64,000 nucleotides of DNA from Candolleomyces eurysporus (taxonomy: Eukaryota > Basidiomycota > Agaricomycetes > Agaricales > Psathyrellaceae), in the NCBI GenBank assembly GCA_027579435.1, contig JANBPK010000806.1:1-64000 (forward strand). The letters are read 5' to 3'. Of the stretch, positions 1-11,820 are shown in pieces. Each line of letters begins with the position of its first letter. The first letter of the stretch is position 1. Under the pieces are notes generated by a model, which worked only from the letters and a program-made list of their open reading frames with translations, was not told where the DNA came from and did not search any database. The translations under genes and the position numbers were made by a program.

Positions 1-688
1 GGCCCTGAGCTGGTCAGCCTGGTTCGCACGCCGCATTTGGGCAGTAGCAGGAGCGGGCCTGATGTCGAATGAGTTGGTCATCGGACCTGCAGTGGCCGGG
101 GGATTGAACCCGAGGCTTGTCCGCCTCTCGCGAGCTTGCTGGGCCTGAATGAACTGCTGCTGGCGCTGGGCTTGGGCCAGCATCTCGGCCTGGAGCTGTT
201 GGGCCTGCTGAACTTGGAGCGCCTTTGAGTTGGAGTCAGCACATAGGGCAAATAGGTGTGAGAAAAAGCGGGCCAGCACACACCTGCTGGATCTTGAGCA
301 TCTCGATCTGGAGCATCTGCATCTGCATGGCGTTCTGGGGGTTGAACTGTTGCTGGTGCTGCATAACGTTGGGCGCGAAGCCGGGGCTGAAAGGAACGCT
401 GTTGGGATTCATCATCCTAGTCTGTTGCTGAGCAAAACGGTTGTTTGGGCCATCAACGGCGGCGGTCATGGGCATCGCCCTGTTGTTGAAGGCCTGGGGC
501 TGCATTTCGGCGAGCTGGTCCTCCTCCTCTTCGTAGTAGACGTTGGGATTGTTGTAGGAGGTGATGCGGGGAATGTTGAAGGAGCCGGTGGGCGCTGCGG
601 TGTGGGGGATGTTGAGGGAGGAGGAGCGGACGCCGCCTGTGCGGAGGCCGGCGAGGAGGGAGGCACGGTTGTTGGGTTGGGCAGACAT
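1..688 (-). CDS. Gln/Met-rich conserved fungal protein, 5' part (3' end beyond the window)
   Basis: I do not recognise a named family. The ATG is at 688. Exon 1 (688-284) encodes 135 residues: an N-terminal stretch rich in Asn, Ser and Arg, an acidic YYEEEEDQ patch near residue 52, and then a Gln/Met-rich run that looks coiled-coil forming. A 61-bp intron (283-223, GT-AG) keeps phase 0 into exon 2 (222-1). Exon 2 is again Gln/Ala-rich (AQQLQAEMLAQAQRQQQQ) and runs off the left edge without a stop. The composition suggests a low-complexity, possibly RNA- or chromatin-associated protein, but no function is claimed. The opposite-strand reading frames here are shadows of this biased composition. 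Confidence 0.7.
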
Positions 689-1003
689 GGCTTGAAAGAC
701 AGATAGCGGCGGCGAACTGTGGATTAAGAGGAAGCGCTGGGTCGGTCAGGCGTGGTTGGAACGGGACTGGGAGCCTTACAGGATAGAAATGGGGATTGGT
801 GCACTCTCTGCGGCGAGGCTGGGACTTAGAAAGCGATTAAAGAGCAAGTAAATGTGGAGATTTGGTAGAATGAAATATATAAATGAATACAGAGACAAGG
901 AGAAAAGAGGCAAAGACGAGGAAGAAAGGCGACCCAAGCCGAGATGAGAGAGAGAGACAACCGCCAAAGCCACTGATGCCCTGCTATTTCCCTGCCCAAA
1001 CAC
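689..1003. other. intergenic: upstream of the Gln-rich gene and downstream of TRS20
   Basis: No gene is supported. The stretch holds the 5' flank of the Gln-rich gene and the 3' flank of TRS20, both on the minus strand. It includes a purine-rich tract around 890-960. Confidence 0.5.
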
Positions 1004-1683
1004 CTACAAATACTTTTTCGCACAGGCCCGGACCCGACTGTCAAACACTGCGCTGCGAATCGGTGTGTGTGCGGTGTGGAACGGGTTCAGCAGCGTCTAT
1101 TATCCCGGTTAATAATTGTCCTCTGCCAGTCACGGGCACCCACCTTCACATACAGCTCCCACACCTCCATGAAGAACCCCCGGATCCCGTCGTCGTTCTT
1201 GCTCTCGTGCAACAATAGAAACTTCATGTCTGCCGTGCCATCAGCCTCGCTCGCAATACAGTCTATTAGGCGTCTCACTTCCAGGTGTCACAAACGCAGA
1301 CACCGTCCACTCATTGAATTTATCTACCGCCTTCAGGTACCTGATCACAGTCAGACTGAGCTAACCCACTGGCAATCAGCGACCCACATTCCGTTCTCCC
1401 TCTGCATCACGTCCTCGACCGCGTCCAGGCTCGCATTCGCAATCATCTGGATCACATGTCGGTCCTGCCCACCGCCCACCCGCACAGGCCCGCTCGTCGT
1501 GTGCTGCGTCGCGCTCGACGCTCCCGAGAGTGCCGTCAGCGTTCCCGCAAACGCTGATGTGGACCAGGTTGGCAGATTTGCAGCCAGGGGAGACGACGCC
1601 GTCGGCGCTGGTTTCGTCGACTGATGGGTAAGGCTGTACAACGGTGTATCAGACGGCGAGAGCAAGAATAGATGATGCGACAT
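1004..1683 (-). CDS. TRS20: TRAPP complex subunit TRS20 (sedlin/TRAPPC2)
   Basis: Core subunit of the TRAPP tethering complexes, which act as GEFs for Rab1/Ypt1-type GTPases in ER-Golgi traffic. Four exons: 1683-1388, 1340-1279, 1229-1144 and 1096-1004, with three introns of 47-49 bp that all join in phase and give 178 residues. The sedlin core is unmistakable: NGMYLKAVDKFNEW, then [33 protein letters not shown], then LLNPFH...PIRSAVFDSRVRACAKKYL at the C-terminus. The family is usually about 140 residues. The extra length is a Ser/Thr/Ala-rich insertion in exon 1 after the first beta-strand region. It is divergent from the rhomboid gene, with 136 bp between start codons. Confidence 0.93.
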
Positions 1684-1819
1684 GTTGTCCTGTGTCTACG
1701 ACGACGACGAACGATCGTGCTACTAATGACCGTGTCGATAGATACCCGACGCGACGTTGTCTAAATAGAACCAAATATGACATCGGCCATCATCGTGTCG
1801 CGTCTCTGTTCCACCCAGC

Positions 1820-3068
1820 ATGGCCTCTATATTTTCAAGGTTGGGACTGGGGCGCACACTCTCTGCCTTCAGACAGAATGCATCTGCTTTCAAGCCTGTG
1901 GTGCAGTGCACCCGTCCAAGGCCCATAATGACAGCGAGCACAATGCCCCAATGCAAACCTCCAACATCCTCCCTGCAATCCTCTCGGATACTGAGGCTTC
2001 TGAATGAGCGCAAGTCTTTCCTGTCGATAACACCCCAGAGAACCTTCTTCAGCTCCTCAAAGCAATCTCTCCGATACCACCCACTACCTCAACGACCTCA
2101 GAGCAGAGAGTTTCTCGGGTTCTTGGACAAGATCCCACACAATCTCGTTCTCTACGGCATAATCGGTCTAAATGTTGCTGTATTCGGCATGTGGCTCCTG
2201 ACAAGGCAGAAATATGTGCGTAGTTGCTACGCCTTACAACCTTTAGCGTATCTAATGACTCGTTCAGAAACTAGAAGGAGACCCCGGCCCCCTCATCTGG
2301 ATGCACCAAAACTTCCTAAGCAGCTGGGGGAATATGAAAGCAGGTCGAGTGTTCGTACTTTGACCTATTTGTTGTCTGTGCTCCTCGCCAACTAACTTGT
2401 CACTAGATGGACTGTCATAACGTCGTGCTTCTCCCACCAAGATTGGGGTCACATCCTCTTCAACGGCGTCACGTTCTTCTTCATGGCACCCGCCGTCCTC
2501 GACTTGTTGAAAAGCCGCAGATTCATATTCCTCTACCTCGGAGGTACGCCCATAATTGATTCTCATTTCTCTGTCAGGGTCTAATAACACGTAACACAGC
2601 CGGTCTCGCGTCCTGCACTATCAGCCTGCTCTACGGCCACTACATAGACCGTAGAGACCGTCCATCTCAAGGTGCAAGCGGTATGTTCCTCTTCTTCTTT
2701 TCAATCCCCAACTCCTTTTGCTGCTTATAGTTGCTTTATATTGACATCATGACCCTTCAGGTGCAATCTACGGCGTAGTCACCTTCCTCGCATGCGTAGC
2801 CCCAACACTCACATTCCAGCTCTACGGCATAATCCCCGTCCCAGCCTGGCTCCTGGTCTCTGGCGCGTTCAGCTATGACCTCTACTCCACTTGGGTTGAC
2901 AAGGTGCGTTGCATAGACCTCTCTCCGTTTTCGAATGCACAGCTAACGCGCTTTTTTAATTAATATTAGCGTGGTACAACCGATACAGTAGGCCACATCG
3001 GCGGTATGTTCTCCGGAGTACTGTACTACATCCTCTTGCGACGCGCCGGGACGAGGTTCTTCTACTGA
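1820..3068 (+). CDS. rhomboid-family serine protease, probably mitochondrial (Pcp1/PARL-like)
   Basis: Intramembrane serine protease. Six exons: 1820-2215, 2268-2350, 2407-2543, 2600-2680, 2761-2903, 2970-3068. The N-terminus is basic, Ser-rich and nearly free of acidic residues, which fits a mitochondrial presequence. The first membrane segment is near LVLYGIIGLNVAVFGMWLL. The core reads RVWTVITSCFSHQDWGHILFNG, then LASCTISLLYGHYID, then GASGAIYG with the catalytic Ser, and finally the catalytic His in TVGHIGGMFSG. The family role of mitochondrial members is to process inner-membrane proteins such as Mgm1/OPA1. The mitochondrial assignment is an inference from the leader and architecture. 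Confidence 0.9.
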
Positions 3069-4051
3069 ACTCGGGAACCAAACCTTAACTTTTCGACCAC
3101 CTCTGGACCTGGCAGACCTCTGTCCGTCTGCTGTGCACCCCATTCCACCAGGTCACGTTGGTAGGACCCCACCCCATTTGAGTTTGAGATGCATACTATA
3201 CTACATCTATCTCCCCCACTCCGCTCGGCCGATGGATAACCGATCTCGCCACATTAGAGTTCTTATCTGCATCCCTTGTACCTCGCTACGCTAGATCTAG
3301 ATTCAGCACTGGCTGGTATGTGCATGTATCATACTCCACCGATATAATACACCCCCACTCCCGCTTTAGTCGGTCGGTCGCGCAAAGGACAAAAAGGACT
3401 GCATCGTGCATACAAGCTTTGCTCTGTGCCCTCGATTTTAATTCGGACAAGCGCTTAGCCTTGGCTAAGAAGGAAGACTCAACAATAAACCGATTCAAAC
3501 GCAAACGACCGATAGCGACTCAATACAGATATGTAGAATTCTAGAAACAATAGGTAATACGAACATAGCGAATTCAATCAAATCTAAAAGGTACACAAAA
3601 CAAAGAGCGCTAAGCAAAGAGGAAAAAATAATGATTGTCGTTATATGTATCGTAGGTCCACGGGTTGGGGACACCCACAGACAGGAGAGAACTTTGGGGC
3701 GGCTCAATAAGAACGAAGCGATTAAGTATGCCTTGAACAACAAAAAAAAGAACGGGGGCGCGTGTTACGACATAAAGACAAAAATAAAGTAAACATATCG
3801 GGGGGGCAGGACAGCAGAAAACGCGACAGACACATAGTAGGGAGGAGAAGATCTAGAAACAAGGTATCGATCGTCTTCATTCGAATCAAAGATTGAACGG
3901 ACTCAAGGAACGAATGTAAGGAAGGGAAGGGAACGGGANGGGGGTATCATGGACCGACCGGGACAAAGGAGACAACAAAGAAGGCGCAGAGAGACCACAG
4001 ACCACAGACCAGGCACACATATGACTCGGAATAACCATCAATTCGGGTTCA
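3069..4051. other. convergent intergenic region (rhomboid and CLASP 3' ends)
   Basis: No gene is supported over about 980 bp. It lies between two convergent genes, so it should hold their 3' UTRs and polyadenylation sites. A/T-rich stretches lie around 3480-3830, and an undetermined base is at 3939. Confidence 0.6.
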
Positions 4052-7000
4052 TCATCTCCGCAGAGGCGTACTCGTCCTCGTATCCAGCCTCCTAATCTCC
4101 TTCTGGAACTTGGCAATCCCGCTCCCAGCCTCCGTAGCACCCCTCGCACCATGTTTATCGAACAAGTATGTCAAAAGGTTCTTCTTATCATCCGCCAACC
4201 CATCCAATAAGGCAAAGAGATGGGTTTCGTCTTGTAGAACAAGCTGCGCAGCGATGATAGCCGCCGCCGCAGACTCTCGGACAACGAGGGAGGAACGATC
4301 GTTCAAAGCCTGAGTCAATGATGATGAAACGACAATCAGCGTCCGTCCAGTCCGGATGACGAAAAAGTAAAGTGAAGGGGNAAAAAAACAACATACCGAA
4401 ATGAAAGTAGCTTTCAACCTAGGCAACTCTTCCTCCGCGATCTCGGCCGGCAAGCGTAGGATAAACTTCCCAAGAGCAATCAGCCCAAACGCGACCGTAG
4501 CAGCCTTGACGTCCGCGTCCGACGTATCAGGACACTCTTCCGCCTGGAAGGCTTTCAAACACCCATGGAAAGTCGTCAGACCATAGACCGGATCGTTCTT
4601 GCTCGTCAAGGTGTCTCGTATCGTGCTCGTGGCTTCAAGTACCTAGAAGAATACAGTTATTTTGATGAGCAAGGAAAGGGGCATGTGGGAGAATGTGTGT
4701 ACGCACGTTAACTTGGTTGCAGTACCGAACATTCAGAAGCATAGAGAACAGGTCCGCCTCTCTACCCTCAAGGTAGGGACTCTGGTTCTCAAGCATCTCC
4801 CAAACAATGATCAAAGCATACTCGAGCTCATCCTCCTTCTAATAAAACCAGAAAAAACATCAGCCAACGGGTCCCTGACCACAAGGGAAAAAATAGCTGA
4901 ACTCTCACCTTCGTCGGCTCCAGGAACTTCATCAGCCCTGCGAAAAGCTTATTGAAGGTCCTGTCCGTATCCCAGATCGCAGAAGATCCTGAAGAATGCC
5001 CGTGTAGTCCCTTCACAACAAACGGCGACGGACTTCCAGGGGACGTCCCAGGACTCGGAGGCGGAGACGACTCGACACTATTCTCCAAACAAATCAGAGC
5101 AATCCTCTGGAGCGATTCCTTGGTGATCGTCCCGTTTTCCAATGCCTCGATATGTTGCTTCAATTCATCGATGGCCTCTGGTTCGTTTTGGGATCGGAGA
5201 GGTGTAGCCTTGGCGAACACTAAATGTAGGAAGAGAAGAGAGATCAGCAAACTGGACGGGTTCCAAACGGACAGTTAACGTCAACTTACACGCAGTTCTT
5301 TTCAACCACCAGCCCGTCTCATGCCTCTGAGCTTGCAAAACGTCTAACAGCGACGTCGCACCCTTCCCATGCACAGGACTATCCTTGAACATCGCAGCCT
5401 GCCTCATAACCGCAGTCGCCCTCGCACTCGGCGTCACAGGTGGAACACCCGCTCTCGAAACAATGGGTATAGGTGCTGGCTTCGTCTTCACCCTCACCGT
5501 ACTGCCGTTACTATTATTCCCGTTCGCGGCAGGAGCAATGGCGGCGACGGCGGCTGGCTTGGGCTTGGGCTTGGGGTTGTTCGCAAAAGGCACAGGCGCA
5601 ATCGGCTCCTGCAAGTCATTTTCGTCCACCAACTCGAGCAACCTCTCCGCAGCGCTCTCCGCCTGCTCAGCCCTCGCTCTCAACGCATCTTCAACCACAA
5701 CAGGCTGCTGCCCACCAAACGTCACATCCGACGACAACGATCCGGAACTCAGCGCATTCGAAACTGATGCAGTCGGTTTTGAGCCGATGGATTTGGGAGT
5801 TGGCACCTTCGTGGGAGGGAATTTTTCAAAGGCAGCGGAGAACGACATCAGGTTCATAGACCTATCATCTTCCGAATCCGTATCTCCCTCTGGAATGGGG
5901 ACGGTCTGAGCCATAAGCAAAGATTCATCTTCAGCATTCCCAAGCGGAGGCAACAAAAGGGACTGTCGAACAGCCGCTGCCATGGGAGGAGGGTTGAGGG
6001 TGGCACCAGGACGTCGAGTAGGGGACTGTTGGCCTGAAGACGACTGCGGGGATGCGGGAAGAGCGGTTTGCATGGCTTTTCGAAGTGTGTTCAGATTATT
6101 CGAGGACGATGCCAAAGGGGAAGAGGTTCGTCTCCGAGTGCCATGTTGACTATCTGACAAAGATGGAGATCGCGCACGTTTACTTGACGTTCCGGAAGTG
6201 CTTCTGGAATGGCCGGAGTTAAAAGCAGCTATGGCATTGGAGCTTATTGAACGGGATGCAGGGACTGAAGCGAGAGGCCGGGAAGGAGGAGACCCTGGGG
6301 ATGAAGATGTTCGTAGCGGGGACGCTGGTCGGGGGACACCAGCTTTGGGCGATGTTCTTGTGGCTGGGGGTGAGGTCGCTCGACGATGGATGGGGGTCTG
6401 GGAGGCAGATGTCGCCTGATGCCGCAGAGACGGGGGTGCCGTGGCGATTGCCTTGGCTTTCGCTCGACTTGCAGCGATGGCCGCAGCAACGCTCGACTTT
6501 TTGGGAACATTCGTTGTGGCAGAAGGTAGACCTGCAGGCAACGCAGCACTGGGACNATGCCCTTTCAAGCTGCTTCCGCGCAATCCCATCGAGGGATTCC
6601 AGGATAGCAATAGCAGGGTCATGCCATACTGCTTCGAAAGCCCAGAATGTAGCCCTACTGCTCTCCTTCACTGCAGGATTTGGATCGGAGAGGGCCTTCT
6701 TGACAAACTTCTCGAGGATTTCTACACCCCCAGATCCTTCTATCGCGTTCCTTGCTCGATTTCCATGAGCTTCGATGTAAGCCTTGGCATGAACGACGGC
6801 ATACGCTCTTGATTGAACGGTCTTCTCTTGCAACGTCGTCCACAATAAGGGAAGAACGACTCTTGAAGGAGCGGACGTGTGCTTCAAGACGTCTCCAACG
6901 CACACTTGCGACTGCTGGGCGGTGATCTTTTTGGTGAATCCAGCCATCTTCAAAAGGTTGGTGAGGAGCAAGTCGCAATAGGGATCAAGCCCTGGACCCA

Positions 7001-8689
7001 GTGCCGACGTCAATTCGGAGTACAAAAAGCACGTATTCATTGCCACTGTCGTTCTCAAGCTAACAAGCTACATGGGATCAGTCAACTGTTGAAGTGAGGA
7101 AAAATCAGGCGCACCGTCTTGAGAGACCATTGCATGAAACCTTCCTTGAGGCATGCATAGAATGTATCCGCATATCGGGTATGAACCTCACCCTTGAGCA
7201 TTCCCCTCACCCTTTGAATGGCAGCATCTCGGCTGGCCCAGTTGTGCTCAGACTCTTTCCCCTGTCGGACATATTCAGAGAGGTACCTGGAGAAGGACGA
7301 AAGATACCAACCTCGAATGGTTTCGCCATTGCTGCGAATTCACTCTCGAGGTCTCGGGCAGATGCGATCTNAAAAAAAGGTCAGGCACTTGATACACTGG
7401 TGATACAAAGGTTAAAAGACTTGCATATGCTGCACGGATTTCGGTGGTGTCCGAAGATGGGGTCGCAGGTGGGGGTGGAGAAACGACGTCCATTCGACTG
7501 GAAGGGCGAGAGGATGTTCCTTCCTTCGCATTCGGTTGGCTGGTAGACTTGGACAGACTAGACCCTTGGCTTGGAGCCCTTGGACGCTTTCCCTGCAGCA
7601 TCATGCTGGGAGGAATATACTCCTTGGGTTTGGATGATCCAGCATCACCATTCTCAGAGCCGTCACGACTTTGCGGAGTGCTACTATTTCCAGCAGCCAT
7701 AAGTTTTGAGAGGACGCCGTCGACAATAGTCTTCCGAACGTTCTTCTTAGTCATTTCCTTCTTCAAGTCTGCTCGGGCAGCATCCGTGACGTGAGGCCCA
7801 GAGAACAGTTCAACGACTGAGGTTCTGGCGCAATCTCGAACATGGGCATCGGTATCTTCCAAGCAGTCCACCAACAGCGAAAGGTATGGCCTGATTGGAA
7901 ATTGGGAATGGGCACGCCTGAGGTGCACGAGGGTTAAGATGGACTTGAAAAAACAATGAGAATCTCCATGTCTAGAGTTCTGAGAATACGGCGCACCTGT
8001 TCTCTGACTTTCCAAACTTTGCTCGCCAGACCACTCTCCTTCAATGTACGTTCAAAAATCGCCATTGGTGTCTCCACATTTTTCCCAGACTTGGACGTGA
8101 AATTGCTCGACGCGCCAGCACGGAAGGCGTATCCACCCAGCAGGACCAAGGATTCCCTTGCCTTCGCTTGAGCTCGTTCTTTGTCCCCTAGCCTATCGAT
8201 AATGCCGCCAGATGTTAAGAAGGTCATAAACACCTGTCGCAACGTTGAGACATCGATAAACCCTGAGGACCCGTTTGCCGAGGATGAGGAAGCCAATGGA
8301 GGGTTGGATTGCAAGGTGGCGGCGCTTCGTGTCACGATCAGTGGCAAGAGGGGAGGGATGGCGTAGAGAGTGGCATTCGTAAGATGCTGGTTCGAGGTAC
8401 GAAGGCATGCTTTGAATAGAGTGAGCACTGCGTCGACGTCTGGGATCTGGGTTTTTGGAGGATGTGGTCAGTACGGTCGCGAAGCACGGCGGACTAAACA
8501 CGTACCTCTGCCCCGCCCTCAAACTCGAGCTGCAGCTTAGCCAAGGCATCGACCTTCACGTCAACATCTGTATTATCGTAACAAACCGCGGGTTGAGCTG
8601 TTGCGGGACGAGACAGCTGGAAACTTGAACTTGCCATTGCTCTTGCACTGAGCGATGAGCTTTTCGATGCGCGATTCTTCAGAGGCCAT
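4052..8689 (-). CDS. STU1: CLASP-family microtubule-associated protein (Stu1/Cls1)
   Basis: CLASP proteins bind microtubules through TOG domains and stabilise spindle and interphase arrays. The start is ATG 8689 (MASEESRIEKLIAQCKSN). The first intron (8634-8568) uses a GC donor, GCAAGT, and joins in phase to DVDVKVDALAKLQLEFE. The first TOG region includes LRTSNQHLTNATLYAIPPLLPL. The second, CLASP_N-like block carries the family mark KETEHNW and a HEAT-repeat stretch. After it comes a long Ser/Arg/Pro-rich basic linker typical of the microtubule-binding region, and a C-terminal helical repeat domain ends at stop 4052-4054. At least eight introns are present. An N at 6556 breaks the frame; ignoring it gives continuous coding. 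Ns at 4381 and 7371 lie in introns. Confidence 0.9.
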
Positions 8690-8957
8690 GCTGGCAACCG
8701 CTGGACGGTGCAGAGGCTATTGTTGAGGAATAACCCACGTTGACCGAAGCAGGAGCGACTTTTGAAGAGGCAAGCACAAAATACGACGCCAAAGGCCGAT
8801 ACTGACGCTAGCTCGTTTTTGGCAACTGCCGCAAGGGCTATTTCCACGCGCGATTGACGCGCCAAGTATCTCTCGCAGTGATGTCAGTCCACAATCATTG
8901 AAGCGTCGTACATATATACATCAACATTGTACAGGAAATATTCGCAACTCTACAACC

Positions 8958-9541
8958 TCATTTTGCATCCGAGTGGCCCAGAGATTTTTCTGGTTGAATG
9001 TGGTCACGGATCCTCTGTTTCTACACCATTATGTCAGAAGGTTATGTCCTCTCATTGAGATGATACCTCGACATACAAGAATTTTCAATTCAGGAAACCC
9101 TCCTTCTGTCTTGCGATCCCAAACGAGGACAGGCTTGTCCTGGCCAGTCTTCGATAGCCAAACACGGAACCTTCCCGCAGTGTCCTCAGTGTTCAGAGGC
9201 AACAAGCTGATGCAACCAATTGCAGGAGGAGGGAAAGTCAGGAACAATTCTGTTTGAACCCATGTGGCTCTATGCAGCCTAAGGATTGCATTCTACGTAA
9301 GATCTTTCAAACGCAGATTAAGGCGACAGGGTGCCTCACCAACGGCACTGTATTTTGTTACTACTTATCAGAAGTCACCAAGCTCGATGTAACGCACTCG
9401 ATCGCAAAACTCGATGGTTACTGTGGGGACGGCGAGTGGTTTCGGAAAAACAAAGGTAGCTGGATCCAATGGATTGTAGGCAGGCGCCTGTGTTGGGGAA
9501 GCAGAAGGCGCAGTTTCCGGAGCGTCCAAAGGGCACGACAT
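8958..9541 (-). CDS. selenoprotein W-like (Rdx family) thioredoxin-fold protein with CxxC
   Basis: Small redox protein of the Rdx/SelW family, in which fungi carry Cys in place of selenocysteine. My model has four exons: 9541-9398, an 8-nt microexon 9347-9340, 9278-9077 and 9020-8958. It gives 138 residues. The spliced frame restores the family motif CDRCRW, followed by LHRATWVQTELFLTFPPPAIG, then WDRKTEGGFPELKILKQRIRDHIQP and a final LGHSD box. All junctions are GT-AG and in phase. The N-terminal 35 residues are Pro/Ala-rich. It is divergent from Pch2, with 141 bp between start codons. Family members are implicated in thiol redox, but the substrate is unknown. Confidence 0.85.
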
Positions 9542-9682
9542 CACAGCCAGAGTCGAGGTTGAGGACAGTCCAAAAGCGTGACCAAATTAGTTGTTGACGC
9601 GTTGTTTGTCCGCGAATTGATCAAACTCGTGCAGGTCGCGTTTTGTGTTCTCAAACACTCTTTTCTCCGCTTCTCGACCACC

Positions 9683-11529
9683 ATGGCCATCGCCGACGTC
9701 TCTATGCCTCAAAGCGAAGGAATTCAGCCATCTACCTCGAATGAAAGCACCGTCAGGTGGACTGTCCATGGCAAGTCTCCCAGTTTCACCGGTTCATCTC
9801 TATTCTTAGTCTCTGTCCCAGTGGAGGTTCGGCTGCTGCCACGGGCAGCTGCCAGATTTGACACTATCAGGAAAAATGTGCACGCATATCTCGACACCCT
9901 CGATAAGATCGCTCTCCCTTCAAAGGTTCAAGGCTGGCAAGACGTTCCAGAATTGGCGCCATCCGTCGAGCAGATCCTCATCTGCGAGTCAAGATGTCCA
10001 TTGAACGTTCTCAGCGTATCGAGCGCATTGCTTCAAATCCATGTATATCAGCCATCCGACTCCGACTCCTTTGAGGAGTATTCCAACGGCGTTGGGGCTA
10101 GCGATGGCGAGGACGATACAATGGCGGCAACCGTCTGCGAGCTACCCAACAGAAACTGGGAAGGTCTCTGGGACTCCCTCATTTACTCTGACGATATAAA
10201 GATGAAACTCTTGGACTATATTCATGCCACATTCACGCTCAGCGACGCCAATATCGATTGTGCGTTTTGGATATGCATTCATTCTCTTGAGGTTCTCTAC
10301 TCACATTCACTCGCAGTCAACCTCGTTTCATGGAACCGGGTGTTACTACTTCATGGTCCCCCAGGAACAGGGAAGACCTCACTCTGTAGAGCCCTGGCCC
10401 AGAAGCTTTCCATCCGCTTATCCCATCGGTACGCATATAGCTGGGCATCCTCACTGACCAAACGCTGAATTGTGGACCAGTTACTCGCATGCTCGCCTGA
10501 TGGAAATTAACTCGCATTCTCTGTTCTCAAAATGGTTCTCTGAATCTGGAAAGCTCGTTCAGCGGCTTTTTACCAGCATACACGAGCTCATTGAGGAAGA
10601 GGACGCATTTGTCGTTGTGTTGATTGGTTAGCATTCACTAATCGTTTGCCAAGTATTCTTGATGGAGCTTACGACTCGAACAGATGAAGTCGAGTCCTTG
10701 ACTGCTGCAAGAGCTGGCGCTATTGCAGGAACTGAACCTTCGGACGGATTGCGCGTACGTTGGACCGTAGGCTCTGCCAGAAACACATCTCATTTGTTAT
10801 CTTCAGGTCGTGAATGCGTTGCTAACGCAGCTTGACAAGCTGAAACACAAGAAAAACGTGCTGATCATGTCTACAAGCAACCTGGTCAAAGCAATCGGTA
10901 GGCACCTATGCTAGAGCATCCGCCGCATCTACTTATTTTCACTCGTGACCAGATTCTGCATTTATAGACCGGGCAGATATCGTGCAGTATATCGACCTAC
11001 CAGGTCGTGAGGCTATCTACGATATCCTACGAACATGCCTCAGCGAGGTCATGCTCAAAGGCGTCGTGTCCTCTCTAGTAAGGCAACTTCTACACCCATT
11101 ACGATCTCTGATTTAAACCTTCCTTCTAGCCTCTTCCAACGTTAAAGCAGGTGCAGTTGTACGAGCTGACGGCGAATCATGAACATTCTCCCCCAATCTC
11201 CTTCGATGCACGCGAAAGATCCAAGAATGTTGGTATACGATTGATTAATTTGGCAGACAAATGCAGGGTAGGTCGCGAATTCTGTCATAGAGTGCCTCCA
11301 GTGTTTTATACAGTCGAATATACAGGCACAAGGCATGTCAGGCCGTTCTCTTCGACGGTTACCCGTCCTCGCCCTTGCCCGATTCATTGGACTTGGAATG
11401 TCGACCTTGCCTTTGCAGTCTGACGAACCTGACTCGGCCAACAGTGGTGCTCCTAATGTGGAGGGTTGGCTTACGGGGATGGAGACCGTGATTCGAGAAC
11501 AGGGAGACGAGCTTCAGCGACTACAGTAA
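9683..11529 (+). CDS. PCH2: Pch2/TRIP13 AAA+ ATPase (pachytene checkpoint protein 2)
   Basis: AAA+ remodeler of HORMA-domain proteins in the meiotic and spindle checkpoints. I chose ATG 9683 because it sits in a strong CCACCATGG context. Eight exons: 9683-10259, 10317-10428, 10481-10626, 10684-10754, 10807-10897, 10953-11077, 11130-11267, 11326-11529. Motifs in order are [30 protein letters not shown] (Walker A), [30 protein letters not shown] (Walker B), [10 protein letters not shown] (sensor 1), [15 protein letters not shown] and the [12 protein letters not shown] segment near the end. The N-terminal half is the less conserved substrate-recognition domain. The C-terminal tail after the last conserved block is acidic and Gln-rich. 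It converges on the PPR gene. Confidence 0.95.
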
Positions 11530-11820
11530 TGGCATGACATCGAGGTAATGTTAAACTCAGGGGACTGACTTGCATTATTTCCCGCTCATCCTCACTATCA
11601 CTTTGTATTCATCAATGGACTTCTCTCGTCGGTGGCATCGTTTCGATTGTTTTGGTCATTTCCGCTTAATTAACTATCAGTGTAATAATGACAAGGATAG
11701 CTGTTCCTCTACGTAAGTAAGGGAGTCGAAGGCAAAACAAGAATCTGGATAACGGTATGTATTAGTCCAACGTACAGCTGGCTAGAGACATGATCCCTCA
11801 CCTATTCAGGAAAGCATGTT

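Noticed and set aside
230..706. 158-codon plus-strand open frame rich in Gly and Val
   Set aside because: It is antisense to the spliced Gln-rich gene and reflects that gene's biased codons.
1067..1624. 185-codon plus-strand open frame
   Set aside because: It is antisense to the four-exon TRS20 gene.
9292..9397. SelW-like protein lacking the second Cys
   Set aside because: This came from a model with a single intron 9397-9293. The 8-nt microexon model restores CxxC with better agreement with the family.
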